From: Peptostreptococcaceae bacterium VA2
GTDB lineage: Bacteria > Bacillota > Clostridia > Peptostreptococcales > Peptostreptococcaceae
DNA: 64,000 bases
Reading direction: 5' to 3'
NCBI GenBank assembly: GCA_000686145.1
Contig: JMMB01000007.1
Span: forward strand, 2,480,001-2,544,000
The translations under genes and the position numbers were made by a program. Positions 1 through 8,613 of the stretch are shown here, piece after piece (positions within the stretch are counted from its first letter, which is position 1; every line of letters begins with the position of its first letter). Below the pieces are notes generated by a model. It saw nothing but the letters and a program-made list of their open reading frames with translations, did not search any database and was not told the DNA's origin.

Positions 1-517
1 TAAATTCAACACCTAAAGCATCTGCATGTTCATTAATAGCTATCGCATCTTCTACTGATTTATCGTATATTTTCCAATATTGAGTATTCTGTTCTGTCAT
101 TTCTTTTGCTGTCTTGTAATCACCTTGCTGCATAACTGCATACACTTTTTCATATTCTTGTTTTAGGTTACCTACTGAGCTTTCAATATCATTTATTAAC
201 TTCGTATCTCCTTTAAAAGAGCTCTGAATTATTTCTATCCTTTTATCTATGCTATCAAAATCACTCAAAATTTTAGTTCTATACTCTACGGGATTCTCCC
301 TAAGCATTGAATTAGCAATATTCCTTCCAACAGAAACTAAGTCTCTACGAATACCCATAGTTTCATTTGTTTGTTTGTAAGGTCTATTAAATAGTTCATG
401 AGTTAATCCTTCTGATTGTTTTAATTTAGCTATTGTATAAACATTTGCAAATGCTGTAAGCATTAACAAAACAATAAAAGATATACTTAGCTTTTTACCT
501 ATTTTTAAATTTTTCAT
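1..517 (-). CDS. Methyl-accepting chemotaxis protein MCP1 (N-terminal part; runs off the window)
   Basis: The first 172 codons from an ATG at 515-517 read without a stop to the window edge. The product starts [10 protein letters not shown] like the two complete MCPs at 6088 and 8614, has one membrane segment at about residues 8-28 and then the periplasm-facing helical sensor region with the shared MGIRRD motif near residue 60. By family it should be a transmembrane chemoreceptor signalling to CheA through CheW; the HAMP and signalling domains lie outside the window. It follows cheY (916-1269) and has its own sigma-D type promoter at 803-830, about 290 bases upstream of the start, an unusually long leader. 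It is clearly a paralogue of its neighbours. Confidence 0.9.
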   Translation of the reverse strand, partial: MKNLKIGKKLSISFIVLLMLTAFANVYTIAKLKQSEGLTHELFNRPYKQTNETMGIRRDLVSVGRNIANSMLRENPVEYRTKILSDFDSIDKRIEIIQSSFKGDTKLINDIESSVGNLKQEYEKVYAVMQQGDYKTAKEMTEQNTQYWKIYDKSVEDAIAINEHADALGVEF

Positions 518-802
518 ACACATTCTCCCTATCATTTAATTTGTTGTAATTTTTGATGTATAATACAATGCTTTTTTTATTTAAATAACCAATATTGTAT
601 TTTCACTTACTTTATAAACCCTAGATAAAAATCCATTTAAATTATATATATCTTTACTATTTCTAAAGGTTTATGTTTTTTAATAACATATACAAAACTA
701 ATGCTAAATTTTCTGTATCCATGTTTATATTGTTTATGTTATTTAAAACAATTATATTTTATAAACTATTTTATTATTTCAAACAATTTGTCTCATTTTG
801 TT

Positions 803-830
803 TATACGGATGAATAAATAGATACTTTAG
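803..830 (-). promoter_or_regulatory. Sigma-D (FliA) type promoter for MCP1
   Basis: On the minus strand there is TAAA, 15 bases, then TCCGTATAA. This matches the sigma-28/sigma-D layout TAAA-N15-GCCGATAT. The same arrangement occurs at 7978-8005 and 10409-10436 in front of the other two MCPs, with conserved flanks (CTAAAGTAT on one side, AAACAAAATGAGACAA on the other). Between it and the MCP1 start (518-802) I see no ORF and no known RNA motif. Confidence 0.8.
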
Positions 831-856
831 ATTTTATATACTATATTTCATTATAA

Positions 857-891
857 AATTAAAGGAAGATGCCTAGCATCTTCCTTTAATT
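857..891 (-). terminator. Intrinsic terminator after cheY1
   Basis: A 16-bp inverted repeat (AATTAAAGGAAGATGC and its complement) with a 3-base centre follows cheY1 on the minus strand and continues into ATTTTAT. The core AAAGGAAGATG stem recurs after cheY2 at 8073-8102, so terminator and gene were duplicated together. Confidence 0.8.
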
Positions 892-915
892 TCAATTATT
901 TATTTTTAGATCAAA

Positions 916-1269
916 TTATAACTTAGATAAAGCTGAGACAATTATTTCCTCTTTAAAAGGCTTTACAATAAATCCTTTTGCTCCATAAATAATTGCTTCT
1001 TTCATTCTTGCTTCTTGCCCTAATGCTGATACCATAACAACTGACGCTGATGGGTCAAGTTTCTTAATCACTCTTAGTGCTTGTAATCCATCCATTTCAG
1101 GCATCGTAATATCTAGAGTTACAATATCTGGTTGTAGCTCTTTGTATTTCTCAATTGCCATCAAACCATTTTCTGCCTCACCAACTATTTCAAATTCATA
1201 GTTTGAAAGCATATTTCTAATAGACATACGCATAAATGCTGCATCATCAACTATTAATACTCTTTTCAT
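916..1269 (-). CDS. cheY: Chemotaxis response regulator CheY (copy 1)
   Basis: A single receiver domain of 117 residues: acidic pair DD at 8-9, phosphoacceptor Asp in VTLDITMPEMDG (about residue 53), Ser/Thr switch in MVSALG, and Lys in VKPF. It has no output domain, so it fits the CheY that carries the signal from CheA to the flagellar switch. It lies 22 bases after cheR and before a terminator and MCP1. The protein is identical, residue for residue, to the product of 8154-8507, though the DNA differs at many silent positions in the 3' two thirds. Confidence 0.93.
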   Translation of the reverse strand: MKRVLIVDDAAFMRMSIRNMLSNYEFEIVGEAENGLMAIEKYKELQPDIVTLDITMPEMDGLQALRVIKKLDPSASVVMVSALGQEARMKEAIIYGAKGFIVKPFKEEIIVSALSKL

Positions 1270-1291
1270 AATACTTCCTCCATTTTATCAA

Positions 1292-2101
1292 TTATAATCT
1301 TTTCCTGTACACCGATGGTTTTACACGTTCAAAATCTGTTTGTAAATTAGATAAACTTTCAGACATTCCAATTATTAAATAGCCTCCTGGCTTAAGTGAA
1401 TCGTGTAACCTTTTAGCTAATCTTTGATTTGTAGGATTATCAAAATAAATCATAACATTTCTACAAAAAATAACATGATATTTTGATTTCTCCCAGCCTA
1501 TATTATTATTTAAATTAAAATATTTAAATTCAACTAAATTCTTGACACTTTCAATAATTTCATAATTTTTCCCATTTGCCTTTTGAAAGAAATTTTTTGC
1601 CCATACTGGTGGTAACTTAGCTATTTTATCTTCTGTATAAATTCCTGACTTTGCTTGCTTTAATACATTATTAGAAATATCTGATGCTGTTATAGATACT
1701 TTTAATTTTGATGTTTTGCCAAAAATAGATGATGCTAACATAGCAATACAATATGCTTCTTCTCCTGTAGACGAAGCTGCAGACCAAATTTTAATACCTC
1801 CAATTGGTGGTTTTCTTAAATTAGGTACTAATACCTCATCTTTTAAAAATTCATAATGCATATCTTCACGCATAAAATAAGTGAAATTTGTTGTTAGCTT
1901 TTCTACTAAGACAGATACTTGTTCTCCACTTTTATCTTGCATTAAGCTGTCTATATAACTATTAAAATCAGTAAATCCTAATCGTTTTACCATCATAACT
2001 AATCGTGTTTCAATCAGTGTTCTTTTGTTTTCAAGATTTATTCCATAATTATTATACATGAAATTTTTTAATCGTATAAAGTCCTTATTCGTTAGTTCCA
2101 T
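1292..2101 (-). CDS. cheR: Chemoreceptor glutamate methyltransferase CheR
   Basis: 269 residues with the CheR layout: a helical N-terminal domain (about 1-75) followed by a SAM-binding methyltransferase domain with IWSAASSTGEEAYCIAM (about 104-120) and IFCRNVMIYF (about 210). CheR methylates glutamates on MCP signalling helices, which sets adaptation. Its start overlaps the end of cheW by 17 bases, so translation is probably coupled. No cheB methylesterase gene is present in the window. Confidence 0.95.
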   Translation of the reverse strand: MELTNKDFIRLKNFMYNNYGINLENKRTLIETRLVMMVKRLGFTDFNSYIDSLMQDKSGEQVSVLVEKLTTNFTYFMREDMHYEFLKDEVLVPNLRKPPIGGIKIWSAASSTGEEAYCIAMLASSIFGKTSKLKVSITASDISNNVLKQAKSGIYTEDKIAKLPPVWAKNFFQKANGKNYEIIESVKNLVEFKYFNLNNNIGWEKSKYHVIFCRNVMIYFDNPTNQRLAKRLHDSLKPGGYLIIGMSESLSNLQTDFERVKPSVYRKRL

Positions 2102-2567
2102 TATTTATATCCTCTACAATTTCTATTAATGAATCACAATCTAATATCAACTGGATCTCATTATTTATTTCACTTATACCATTTATGAAGTTTTGCTTAT
2201 ATTCTTCTTTGTTTGAATTTATTTTCATATTTTGATTAGGTGCAATATGTATAACTTCATTCACAGCATCAACTATTAATCCAATTTTGTCCATATTATT
2301 TTCAATTATAATAATACACGTTCTTTCATTATAATCAATTGGATCCATATCAAATCTCATTCTCCCGTCCATTACAGGGATAATCGTGCTTCTTAAGTTT
2401 ATAATTCCTTTCATATACTTAGAAATGAATGGAACTTTTGTTATAGGTAACATTTCAATAATTTCTATAATGTATTTTGATGATAATGCATATTTTTGAT
2501 TGTTTATAACAAATACCATGTATAAATCATCTATTTTATTTTCGATTATTTCCTCATCTATATCCAC
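2085..2567 (-). CDS. cheW: Chemotaxis coupling protein CheW
   Basis: 160 residues covering one CheW SH3-like domain, with YMVFVINNQKYALSS near the start, INLRSTIIPVMD in the middle, and a CheW-like VDAVNEVIHI strand. It couples MCPs to CheA. The start is a GTG at 2565-2567, with a GGAGGG ribosome site 10 bases upstream. It overlaps cheR downstream and follows cheD by 18 bases, so it belongs to the cheA-cheC-cheD-cheW-cheR-cheY operon. Confidence 0.93.
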   Translation of the reverse strand: MDIDEEIIENKIDDLYMVFVINNQKYALSSKYIIEIIEMLPITKVPFISKYMKGIINLRSTIIPVMDGRMRFDMDPIDYNERTCIIIIENNMDKIGLIVDAVNEVIHIAPNQNMKINSNKEEYKQNFINGISEINNEIQLILDCDSLIEIVEDINNGTNE

Positions 2568-2585
2568 AAATAATACACCCTCCTT

Positions 2586-3071
2586 TTATATAATTTTTTC
2601 ATTTTTCCCAGTACTTTTAATACGTAATTTACTTGTAAGAGTATCAAATATAATAGTCCTTCCACAAGACCCTAATACATCTTCACAGACAATAGATATA
2701 TTTAACTTAGCTAATGTTTGCTTACATGCTTTTACATTTTTTTCTCCAATAGTAAATATACTATTTCCTGTATTTTTAAAATTAAACATATGTGCTCCAC
2801 CTGCTAGCTTTGCTCTTATAAATCTAGGATTTGCTCCAACTTTTTTCATTTCTTCATATAGTAAAACAATACCTGTATCTGCATACTTTGCCTTATTTAC
2901 TATATTTTTTTCATTAATTGAATCCGGAAGTAAAATATGAACTAATCCTGCTATTTTATTTATCTCATCATAAAGTACTACCCCACAGCAAGACCCCAAT
3001 CCAATTGTCATAATTTGATTAGGTGCCTTTACAATGTTAAAATCTGCTATGCCTACTGTTACATTTTCCAT
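2586..3071 (-). CDS. cheD: Chemoreceptor glutamine deamidase CheD
   Basis: 161 residues with the CheD active-site features: the catalytic Cys in GLGSCCGVVLYD (about residues 26-37) and the His in GLVHILLPDS. CheD deamidates receptor glutamines and, in Bacillus and Thermotoga, binds CheC and raises its phosphatase activity. The ATG overlaps the cheC stop (TAATG), which agrees with a CheC-CheD partnership. Confidence 0.95.
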   Translation of the reverse strand: MENVTVGIADFNIVKAPNQIMTIGLGSCCGVVLYDEINKIAGLVHILLPDSINEKNIVNKAKYADTGIVLLYEEMKKVGANPRFIRAKLAGGAHMFNFKNTGNSIFTIGEKNVKACKQTLAKLNISIVCEDVLGSCGRTIIFDTLTSKLRIKSTGKNEKII

Positions 3072-3697
3072 TACTTATTCTCCGAATCAACAATTCCTAA
3101 TGATGCCAATAGTTTGTTACATGACTCTACTTTAGGTATAAAATAATATTTCCCCTCAACTTTTAAATCTGTTGTGAAAAAGTCTGTTTCAATACATAAA
3201 ATCGAATCAGCAACCGGACCATATAATGACATAGGTAAGTTCATAATTGCCATAACCATGTCTACACTAAAATAAGGAATTGATGGGTCTATAGTTAAAT
3301 TTGTCATATCAGATATTGCAGTTAAATATGTTCCACAAAGTATATTGCATATTTCCCCTATTGAACTTAATTCTTCACAAATTGAATTATAGTCATTTCT
3401 ATCACATGTTGTTTCCTTTCCTGAAAGTTTAGATAATAAGTTAAGTGCCGAATCAACTTCCATAATAACCATAATAAAGCCTTCCATATCCCCTGAAAGT
3501 TGTAAAACAGTTCCTACAACTAATTCTTCTGGAGAGCTATAACTATTAGTTATATCTGAAAATTTAATCATATCACTTTTAGGAATTCCTATATCAACTA
3601 TCTCATTTAACATTATAGCTAATGAAGATGATGCATTACCTGAACCTATATTACTAATTTCACGAAGTACATTCAATTTATCACACTCAAATTTCAT
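3071..3697 (-). CDS. cheC: CheY-P phosphatase CheC
   Basis: 208 residues with the two CheC active-site motifs of the form ExxN: EISNIGSGNASS near residue 13 and EICNILCGTYL in the middle. CheC dephosphorylates CheY-P and is controlled by CheD, whose gene starts inside its stop codon. There is no SpoA (FliN-like) domain, so this is stand-alone CheC rather than FliY. Confidence 0.93.
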   Translation of the reverse strand: MKFECDKLNVLREISNIGSGNASSSLAIMLNEIVDIGIPKSDMIKFSDITNSYSSPEELVVGTVLQLSGDMEGFIMVIMEVDSALNLLSKLSGKETTCDRNDYNSICEELSSIGEICNILCGTYLTAISDMTNLTIDPSIPYFSVDMVMAIMNLPMSLYGPVADSILCIETDFFTTDLKVEGKYYFIPKVESCNKLLASLGIVDSENK

Positions 3698-3768
3698 ATC
3701 TGCCTACTTTCTATCTAATCTTTAGATTCTGCTATTAACTCTTTTATTTTAAATACATGTTTATAATG

Positions 3769-5958
3769 CTAATACAATTTATTTATAATGGAATTTACAT
3801 CAAATATCAAACTAATAGATCCATCTTCTAAAATAGAACAGCCTGCCATAGATGATTGAACTTTTTCAAACTGTGTCAATAACGTTGGTATTGGCTTAAT
3901 TACAACTTGCTGTTGACCAATAATTCCATCTACAATAATACAAGCACTTCCCATTTCTGACTCCACTAAAATCATAATTCCATCATCAGATCTTTCTGTA
4001 TTTATTCCTAGTATATTTGATAATCTACGAATTTCATAACAATTACCTCTTATAATACTGTGTTCTTCTCCATTTGGATTTTCAACAATATCATATACCC
4101 CTTGTCTAAATACTTCTTTTATATTAAGAGATGGGATAATATATATTTCATTTCCTATTTCTACTTTCATCCCATCTACTATTGCCAATGTTAATGGGAT
4201 TCTAAGTACAATCATAGTACCTTTTCCTTTTTCACTGTCTATACTAATAGAACCTCTTAACTTACGAATGTTTGTATGAACAACATCCATACCTACTCCT
4301 CGTCCTGAATACTCAGTTACAGCAGTATTTGTAGAAAATCCAGGTGCTAATATAAAGTTGTATGCCTCTTTATCACTGATTTCTCCAATACTTTTACTTG
4401 TTATGCCTTTTTCAATTGCTTTTTTGACAATAACATCCTTGTCTAATCCTTTACCGTCATCCTTAATTATTATGACAACATCTCCACCAGTATTTTTTGC
4501 TTCTAATGTTATAGTCGCTTTCTCTGGTTTTGAACTTTCCCTACGATCGTTGGGCATCTCTACACCATGGTCCATACTGTTTCTTATCATATGCATTAAA
4601 GGATCTGAGATATTTTCTAAAATATTTTTATCTACTTCAGTTTGCTCACCAATTAATACTAAATCTACTATTTTCCCAGTTTTTTTACTCATATCTCTTA
4701 CAACTCTTTGCATTTTAGTAAAAGTCGAAGAAATTGGAACCATACGAATTGACATAACTACATCTTGTAGTTCATTTGTTAATTGATGTAGCCTTCTTGC
4801 TTGTTTTTCAAAATTATCTGAATCAAAATTTTCTAACTGTGATTGTTTCTCTACCATAGATTCAGTAGTAACAATCTCTCCAACTAAGTTCATTAGCGTA
4901 TCAACCTTATCAATATTTACAGTTAGATAATTATTTTTATTATGTGCATGTGGCGAAGCAGCTTGTTGATTAACTTCTTTTTTATCTGGTTCATTATGAA
5001 TTTCTTTTTTTAATGCTTCATTAATCTTTTCTATTTCATCTTTTTCAGTTTCATTATTTTCAGTTTCTTCTTTTTCTATTTCATTTTTTATATTTTCATC
5101 GATATTATTTATAATGTCTTGAATATCATTTTCATAGTCTTTGACATCAACTGAAGTAACAATTCCAAAAATACTTTCTAATTGTGCTTCATCTGTAACA
5201 TCAATGATTTCATAACTTTTTAAAAGCATAGTTTCTTCAACACACTTTTCAAGTTCACATTGTTCTTTCATTGTCTTTACATACATAATGAAACCATCTT
5301 TGATTATTTCATCATCACATTCTATATTTAAGTCTTCAGGTATAGTTTTCATTACTGAACATAAGCCATCAATCATCGTAACTACACCAAGTGCTCGGAT
5401 TCCTTCCATTCCACATCCATTTTCAAATAAAACTTTTATATAAAGGTATTTTTCTCCGATTACCTGTGTTGTCTGTGTCTTTTTTTCATTCTCACAGTCT
5501 TTTGGTAACTTTATCTCTAACAATTTATCATCGTCATTATCTTCGTTACTATTTTCATCGTTACTATTTAATAATCTTAAAACTCTTTCATGTAATTCAT
5601 CTATGCTAGCCTCTGGAAGTAGACCATCTTGTACATTTAAAACTTCTTCTTTAAGAAAATCAACACTGGCTAATGCAACATCTACAACTTCTTCCCACTT
5701 GTCATGAGAAAGTTCTAGCCCATTACGTATTTCATCAAAAACATCTTCTACACTGTGAGTAAGTTTTGTTAAACTGTCATATCCCATCATTGCTGAAGAG
5801 CCTTTTATTGTATGCATTACACGAAATATTTCTTCGATTGCTTCTTTTCCTAGCTTACCGTCACCTGATTGTTCTACAAGTAAAATTTCTTCTAATTGCT
5901 CTAACAACTGCATATTTTCTTGCACATAAAACTCATTTAAAGAATCTATTTCGCTCAT
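3769..5958 (-). CDS. cheA: Chemotaxis histidine kinase CheA
   Basis: 729 residues in the usual CheA order: P1 phosphotransfer domain with the phosphorylated His in MHTIKGSSAMMG (His49), a P2-like region, an acidic Glu/Asn-rich linker (about 290-335), dimerisation helices, an ATPase domain with HMIRNSMDHGVE (N box), DDGKGLD (G1) and GRGVGMDVV (G2), then a CheW-like P5 domain ending near the C-terminus. It phosphorylates CheY. It follows MCP2 across a strong hairpin terminator (6019-6060), so some transcription may come from read-through. Confidence 0.96.
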   Translation of the reverse strand: MSEIDSLNEFYVQENMQLLEQLEEILLVEQSGDGKLGKEAIEEIFRVMHTIKGSSAMMGYDSLTKLTHSVEDVFDEIRNGLELSHDKWEEVVDVALASVDFLKEEVLNVQDGLLPEASIDELHERVLRLLNSNDENSNEDNDDDKLLEIKLPKDCENEKKTQTTQVIGEKYLYIKVLFENGCGMEGIRALGVVTMIDGLCSVMKTIPEDLNIECDDEIIKDGFIMYVKTMKEQCELEKCVEETMLLKSYEIIDVTDEAQLESIFGIVTSVDVKDYENDIQDIINNIDENIKNEIEKEETENNETEKDEIEKINEALKKEIHNEPDKKEVNQQAASPHAHNKNNYLTVNIDKVDTLMNLVGEIVTTESMVEKQSQLENFDSDNFEKQARRLHQLTNELQDVVMSIRMVPISSTFTKMQRVVRDMSKKTGKIVDLVLIGEQTEVDKNILENISDPLMHMIRNSMDHGVEMPNDRRESSKPEKATITLEAKNTGGDVVIIIKDDGKGLDKDVIVKKAIEKGITSKSIGEISDKEAYNFILAPGFSTNTAVTEYSGRGVGMDVVHTNIRKLRGSISIDSEKGKGTMIVLRIPLTLAIVDGMKVEIGNEIYIIPSLNIKEVFRQGVYDIVENPNGEEHSIIRGNCYEIRRLSNILGINTERSDDGIMILVESEMGSACIIVDGIIGQQQVVIKPIPTLLTQFEKVQSSMAGCSILEDGSISLIFDVNSIINKLY

Positions 5959-6018
5959 ATTTTTTCTCCTTTATCAATTAAACATAATAGATTTCAATTT
6001 ATTTCATACTTATACTAA

Positions 6019-6060
6019 ATTTTTAAAAATGGAAGCATATAAGCTTCCATTTTTAAAAAT
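6019..6060 (-). terminator. Strong hairpin between MCP2 and cheA
   Basis: An 18-bp perfect inverted repeat (arms 6019-6036 and 6043-6060, core AATGGAAGC) with a 6-base loop. The arms carry A/T runs on both sides. It lies between the MCP2 stop and the cheA start and could end or reduce transcription into the che operon. Confidence 0.75.
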
Positions 6061-6087
6061 CATAAATTCTAATATATTACAGTTAGC

Positions 6088-7830
6088 TTATTCAAACTCA
6101 TTCATTGCAAAATAATTAACTTCATCATTATTATTAAAATTCATATTTTTATTAGATCGCTGTGTCTCTTTTAACTTGAATTTTTCAATAAGTGATTTTA
6201 ACATTTGTGCTTGTCCACTTAATTCTTCACTAGCTGCAGCACTTTCCTCTGATGTCGCAGAGTTAGTTTGTACTACATCTGAAATTTGTTCTACACCTAA
6301 TGTAACTTGAGCAATAGCACCTGCCTCTTCATCAGACGCTTTGGCTATGTCCTCTACTAATACAATAGTTTTATACATAGTATCAATTATTTTTTGAAGT
6401 GATTCAGCCGTATTATCTACAATTTTAGTTCCATTACCAACTGCTTTTATTGAATTTTCAATAAGTGTAGCGGTATTTTTTGCAGCTTCTGCTGATTTAG
6501 CAGCAAGATTTCTTACTTCATCTGCAACTACTGCAAATCCTTTACCAGCAGAACCAGCTCTAGCAGCCTCCACGGCAGCATTTAATGCTAATATGTTTGT
6601 TTGGAATGCAATATCATCTATTGTTTTTATAATTCTACCAATTTCATTAGAAGTAAATGAAATTTCATCCATAGCTTTAACCATTTCTTTCATTTGATCA
6701 TTACCAACTTCAACTTCACGACCTGCACTCAATGTTAAAACATTAGCTTCTTGAGCATTACTTGCAGTGCCTTTAATTTTATCAGATATATCTATAATAG
6801 TTGCAGATAACTCCTCAATTGCACTTGCTTGTTCAGTAGCACCTTGTGCTAACATTTGTGATCCACTTGATACTTGATCTGATGCAGCCCCAACTTCTTC
6901 TGAAGCTACATTTATTTGTGACATTGTTTCACTTAAATCGTTAGTAATTCTAGTCATCGATTTCTCTATATTTTCAAATACACCTATGTATTCTACTTCA
7001 GGCTGCGCATTAAAATTACCTGATGCAATTTCTCCTAAAACACAAACTGTATCATTTATAATTTCATTAGTCTTATTACTCATTTCACGCATACTATTTG
7101 ATAAAGTTCCTAATTCATCCTTTGATTCATAATTAATATTAATATCAAAGTCTCCACCAGCCATTTTATTTGCAGCTATTTCTATTTCCTCAATTGGTTT
7201 CTTTAAGTTTCTTGTAATATAAATACATATAGCTATTCCTGCTACTATACTAAATATATTCATCCCTAGACAAATAATCCATGCTTTTGATACAGTTTCT
7301 TTTACATTCTCTGCAAATGTAATTCCAATAGTTTCTGCATCTGCGTAAATAATGTCTGCACCTGCTACACACTCATTATACGCATTAAAATATGGAGTAT
7401 TTCTTTCTGTGATTTGTATTGCATAATCATATTTACCTTGTTCTATAAATCCAAAAACTTTTTCACATTCTTGCTTTAGCTTATCTATCGATATTTTAAG
7501 GTCATCAATTTTTTTTATTTCTCCATTAAAAGACTTTTGAATTTCTTCGATTCTTTTATAAATACTATCAAATTCATTCATAGTCATAGGTTTGTATTCC
7601 GTAATATTTTTTTCCATAATTGCATTACCAAGATATCTTCCTACAGCAACTAAATCTCTACGAATCCCCATCGTTTGAGTTGTCGACTGATAAGGCCCCT
7701 TAAACAACTTATCATTTAATTCTCCTGATTGTTTCAAATTATATAGTGCCTTACCATTTGCAAATGTTGTAAACATAATCAAAACAACAAAACATATACT
7801 TATCTTTTTACCTATTTTTAGATTTTTCAT
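6088..7830 (-). CDS. Methyl-accepting chemotaxis protein MCP2
   Basis: 580 residues: cytoplasmic N-terminus, membrane segment 1 at about 9-29, an extracellular four-helix type sensor region (about 30-180), membrane segment 2 at about 185-207, HAMP with [21 protein letters not shown]-like sequence, and a long signalling coiled coil with the conserved tip [20 protein letters not shown]. It senses an external ligand and controls CheA. Closely related to MCP3 (8614-10362) and MCP1. The sigma-D promoter at 7978-8005 lies about 150 bases upstream. Confidence 0.95.
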   Translation of the reverse strand: MKNLKIGKKISICFVVLIMFTTFANGKALYNLKQSGELNDKLFKGPYQSTTQTMGIRRDLVAVGRYLGNAIMEKNITEYKPMTMNEFDSIYKRIEEIQKSFNGEIKKIDDLKISIDKLKQECEKVFGFIEQGKYDYAIQITERNTPYFNAYNECVAGADIIYADAETIGITFAENVKETVSKAWIICLGMNIFSIVAGIAICIYITRNLKKPIEEIEIAANKMAGGDFDININYESKDELGTLSNSMREMSNKTNEIINDTVCVLGEIASGNFNAQPEVEYIGVFENIEKSMTRITNDLSETMSQINVASEEVGAASDQVSSGSQMLAQGATEQASAIEELSATIIDISDKIKGTASNAQEANVLTLSAGREVEVGNDQMKEMVKAMDEISFTSNEIGRIIKTIDDIAFQTNILALNAAVEAARAGSAGKGFAVVADEVRNLAAKSAEAAKNTATLIENSIKAVGNGTKIVDNTAESLQKIIDTMYKTIVLVEDIAKASDEEAGAIAQVTLGVEQISDVVQTNSATSEESAAASEELSGQAQMLKSLIEKFKLKETQRSNKNMNFNNNDEVNYFAMNEFE

Positions 7831-7977
7831 GTACTTGCCTCCCTATAATTTTTGCTACATCCTCTAATATTATTTCTATCTAAATTAGCTTTAATATTTT
7901 ATCTATACTTAAATGTTTATAAATTATGAGTGAATTAATACTATTAGTGTCATTTCGAATAATTTGTCTTATTTTGT

Positions 7978-8005
7978 TTATACGGATAAGCTGATGTATA
8001 CTTTA
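7978..8005 (-). promoter_or_regulatory. Sigma-D type promoter for MCP2
   Basis: Minus-strand TAAA, 15 bases, TCCGTATAA, flanked by the same CTAAAGTAT and AAACAAAAT sequences as the promoter at 803-830. It lies between the cheY2 terminator and MCP2 in the 323-base gap 7831-8153, which holds no gene. Confidence 0.8.
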
Positions 8006-8072
8006 GATTTTATATAAAATATTTTATTGCGTTCTAAATTGCTTTATAATCATTTAATTTCATATAAAATAT

Positions 8073-8102
8073 AAAAGGAAGATGCATATACATCTTCCTT
8101 TT
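8073..8102 (-). terminator. Intrinsic terminator after cheY2
   Basis: A 12-bp perfect stem (AAAAGGAAGATG) with a 6-base loop, followed by a T-rich stretch on the minus strand. It is the counterpart of the terminator after cheY1. Confidence 0.8.
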
Positions 8103-8153
8103 GTACTACTTAATATTTGTGTTATTTTTTAATATAATTATCTATTTTTAAAA

Positions 8154-8507
8154 TTATAATTTAGATAAAGCCGATACAATAATCTCTTCTTTAAATGGCT
8201 TTACAATAAATCCTTTTGCTCCATAAATAATTGCTTCTTTCATTCTTGCTTCTTGTCCTAATGCTGACACCATTACAACTGATGCCGATGGGTCAAGTTT
8301 TTTAATTACTCTTAATGCTTGTAGTCCATCCATTTCTGGCATAGTTATATCTAATGTTACAATGTCTGGCTGCAATTCTTTATATTTCTCAATTGCCATC
8401 AAACCATTTTCTGCCTCACCAACTATTTCAAATTCATAGTTTGAAAGCATATTTCGAATAGACATACGCATAAACGCTGCATCATCAACTATTAACACTC
8501 TTTTCAT
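8154..8507 (-). CDS. cheY: Chemotaxis response regulator CheY (copy 2)
   Basis: 117 residues, identical to the product of 916-1269, with all receiver residues intact (DD at 8-9, phosphorylated Asp about 53, Lys in VKPF). The frame is open further upstream to 8576, but I chose the ATG at 8505-8507 because it has a GGAGGA ribosome site 8 bases before it and matches copy 1. It follows MCP3 and precedes a terminator and MCP2's promoter. An identical protein with diverged silent sites suggests strong selection or gene conversion. Confidence 0.93.
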   Translation of the reverse strand: MKRVLIVDDAAFMRMSIRNMLSNYEFEIVGEAENGLMAIEKYKELQPDIVTLDITMPEMDGLQALRVIKKLDPSASVVMVSALGQEARMKEAIIYGAKGFIVKPFKEEIIVSALSKL

Positions 8508-8557
8508 AACATGTCCTCCATCTTTATTAACTATAATCATATATTTTTTTACTTGAA

Positions 8558-8597
8558 ATTTGAAAAATAGAATCATCTAAGCTCCCATTTTTCAAAT
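8558..8597 (-). terminator. Hairpin between MCP3 and cheY2
   Basis: Perfect 11-bp arms (8558-8568 and 8587-8597, ATTTGAAAAAT) with an imperfect inner stem. It resembles the hairpin after MCP2 in place and composition, and may partly end transcription after MCP3. Confidence 0.5.
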
Positions 8598-8613
8598 AAC
8601 ATACTAGAGTTTA

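Noticed and set aside
8508-8576. Longer N-terminus of the second CheY
   Set aside because: The extra residues have no match in copy 1, and a good ribosome site lies before the ATG at 8507.
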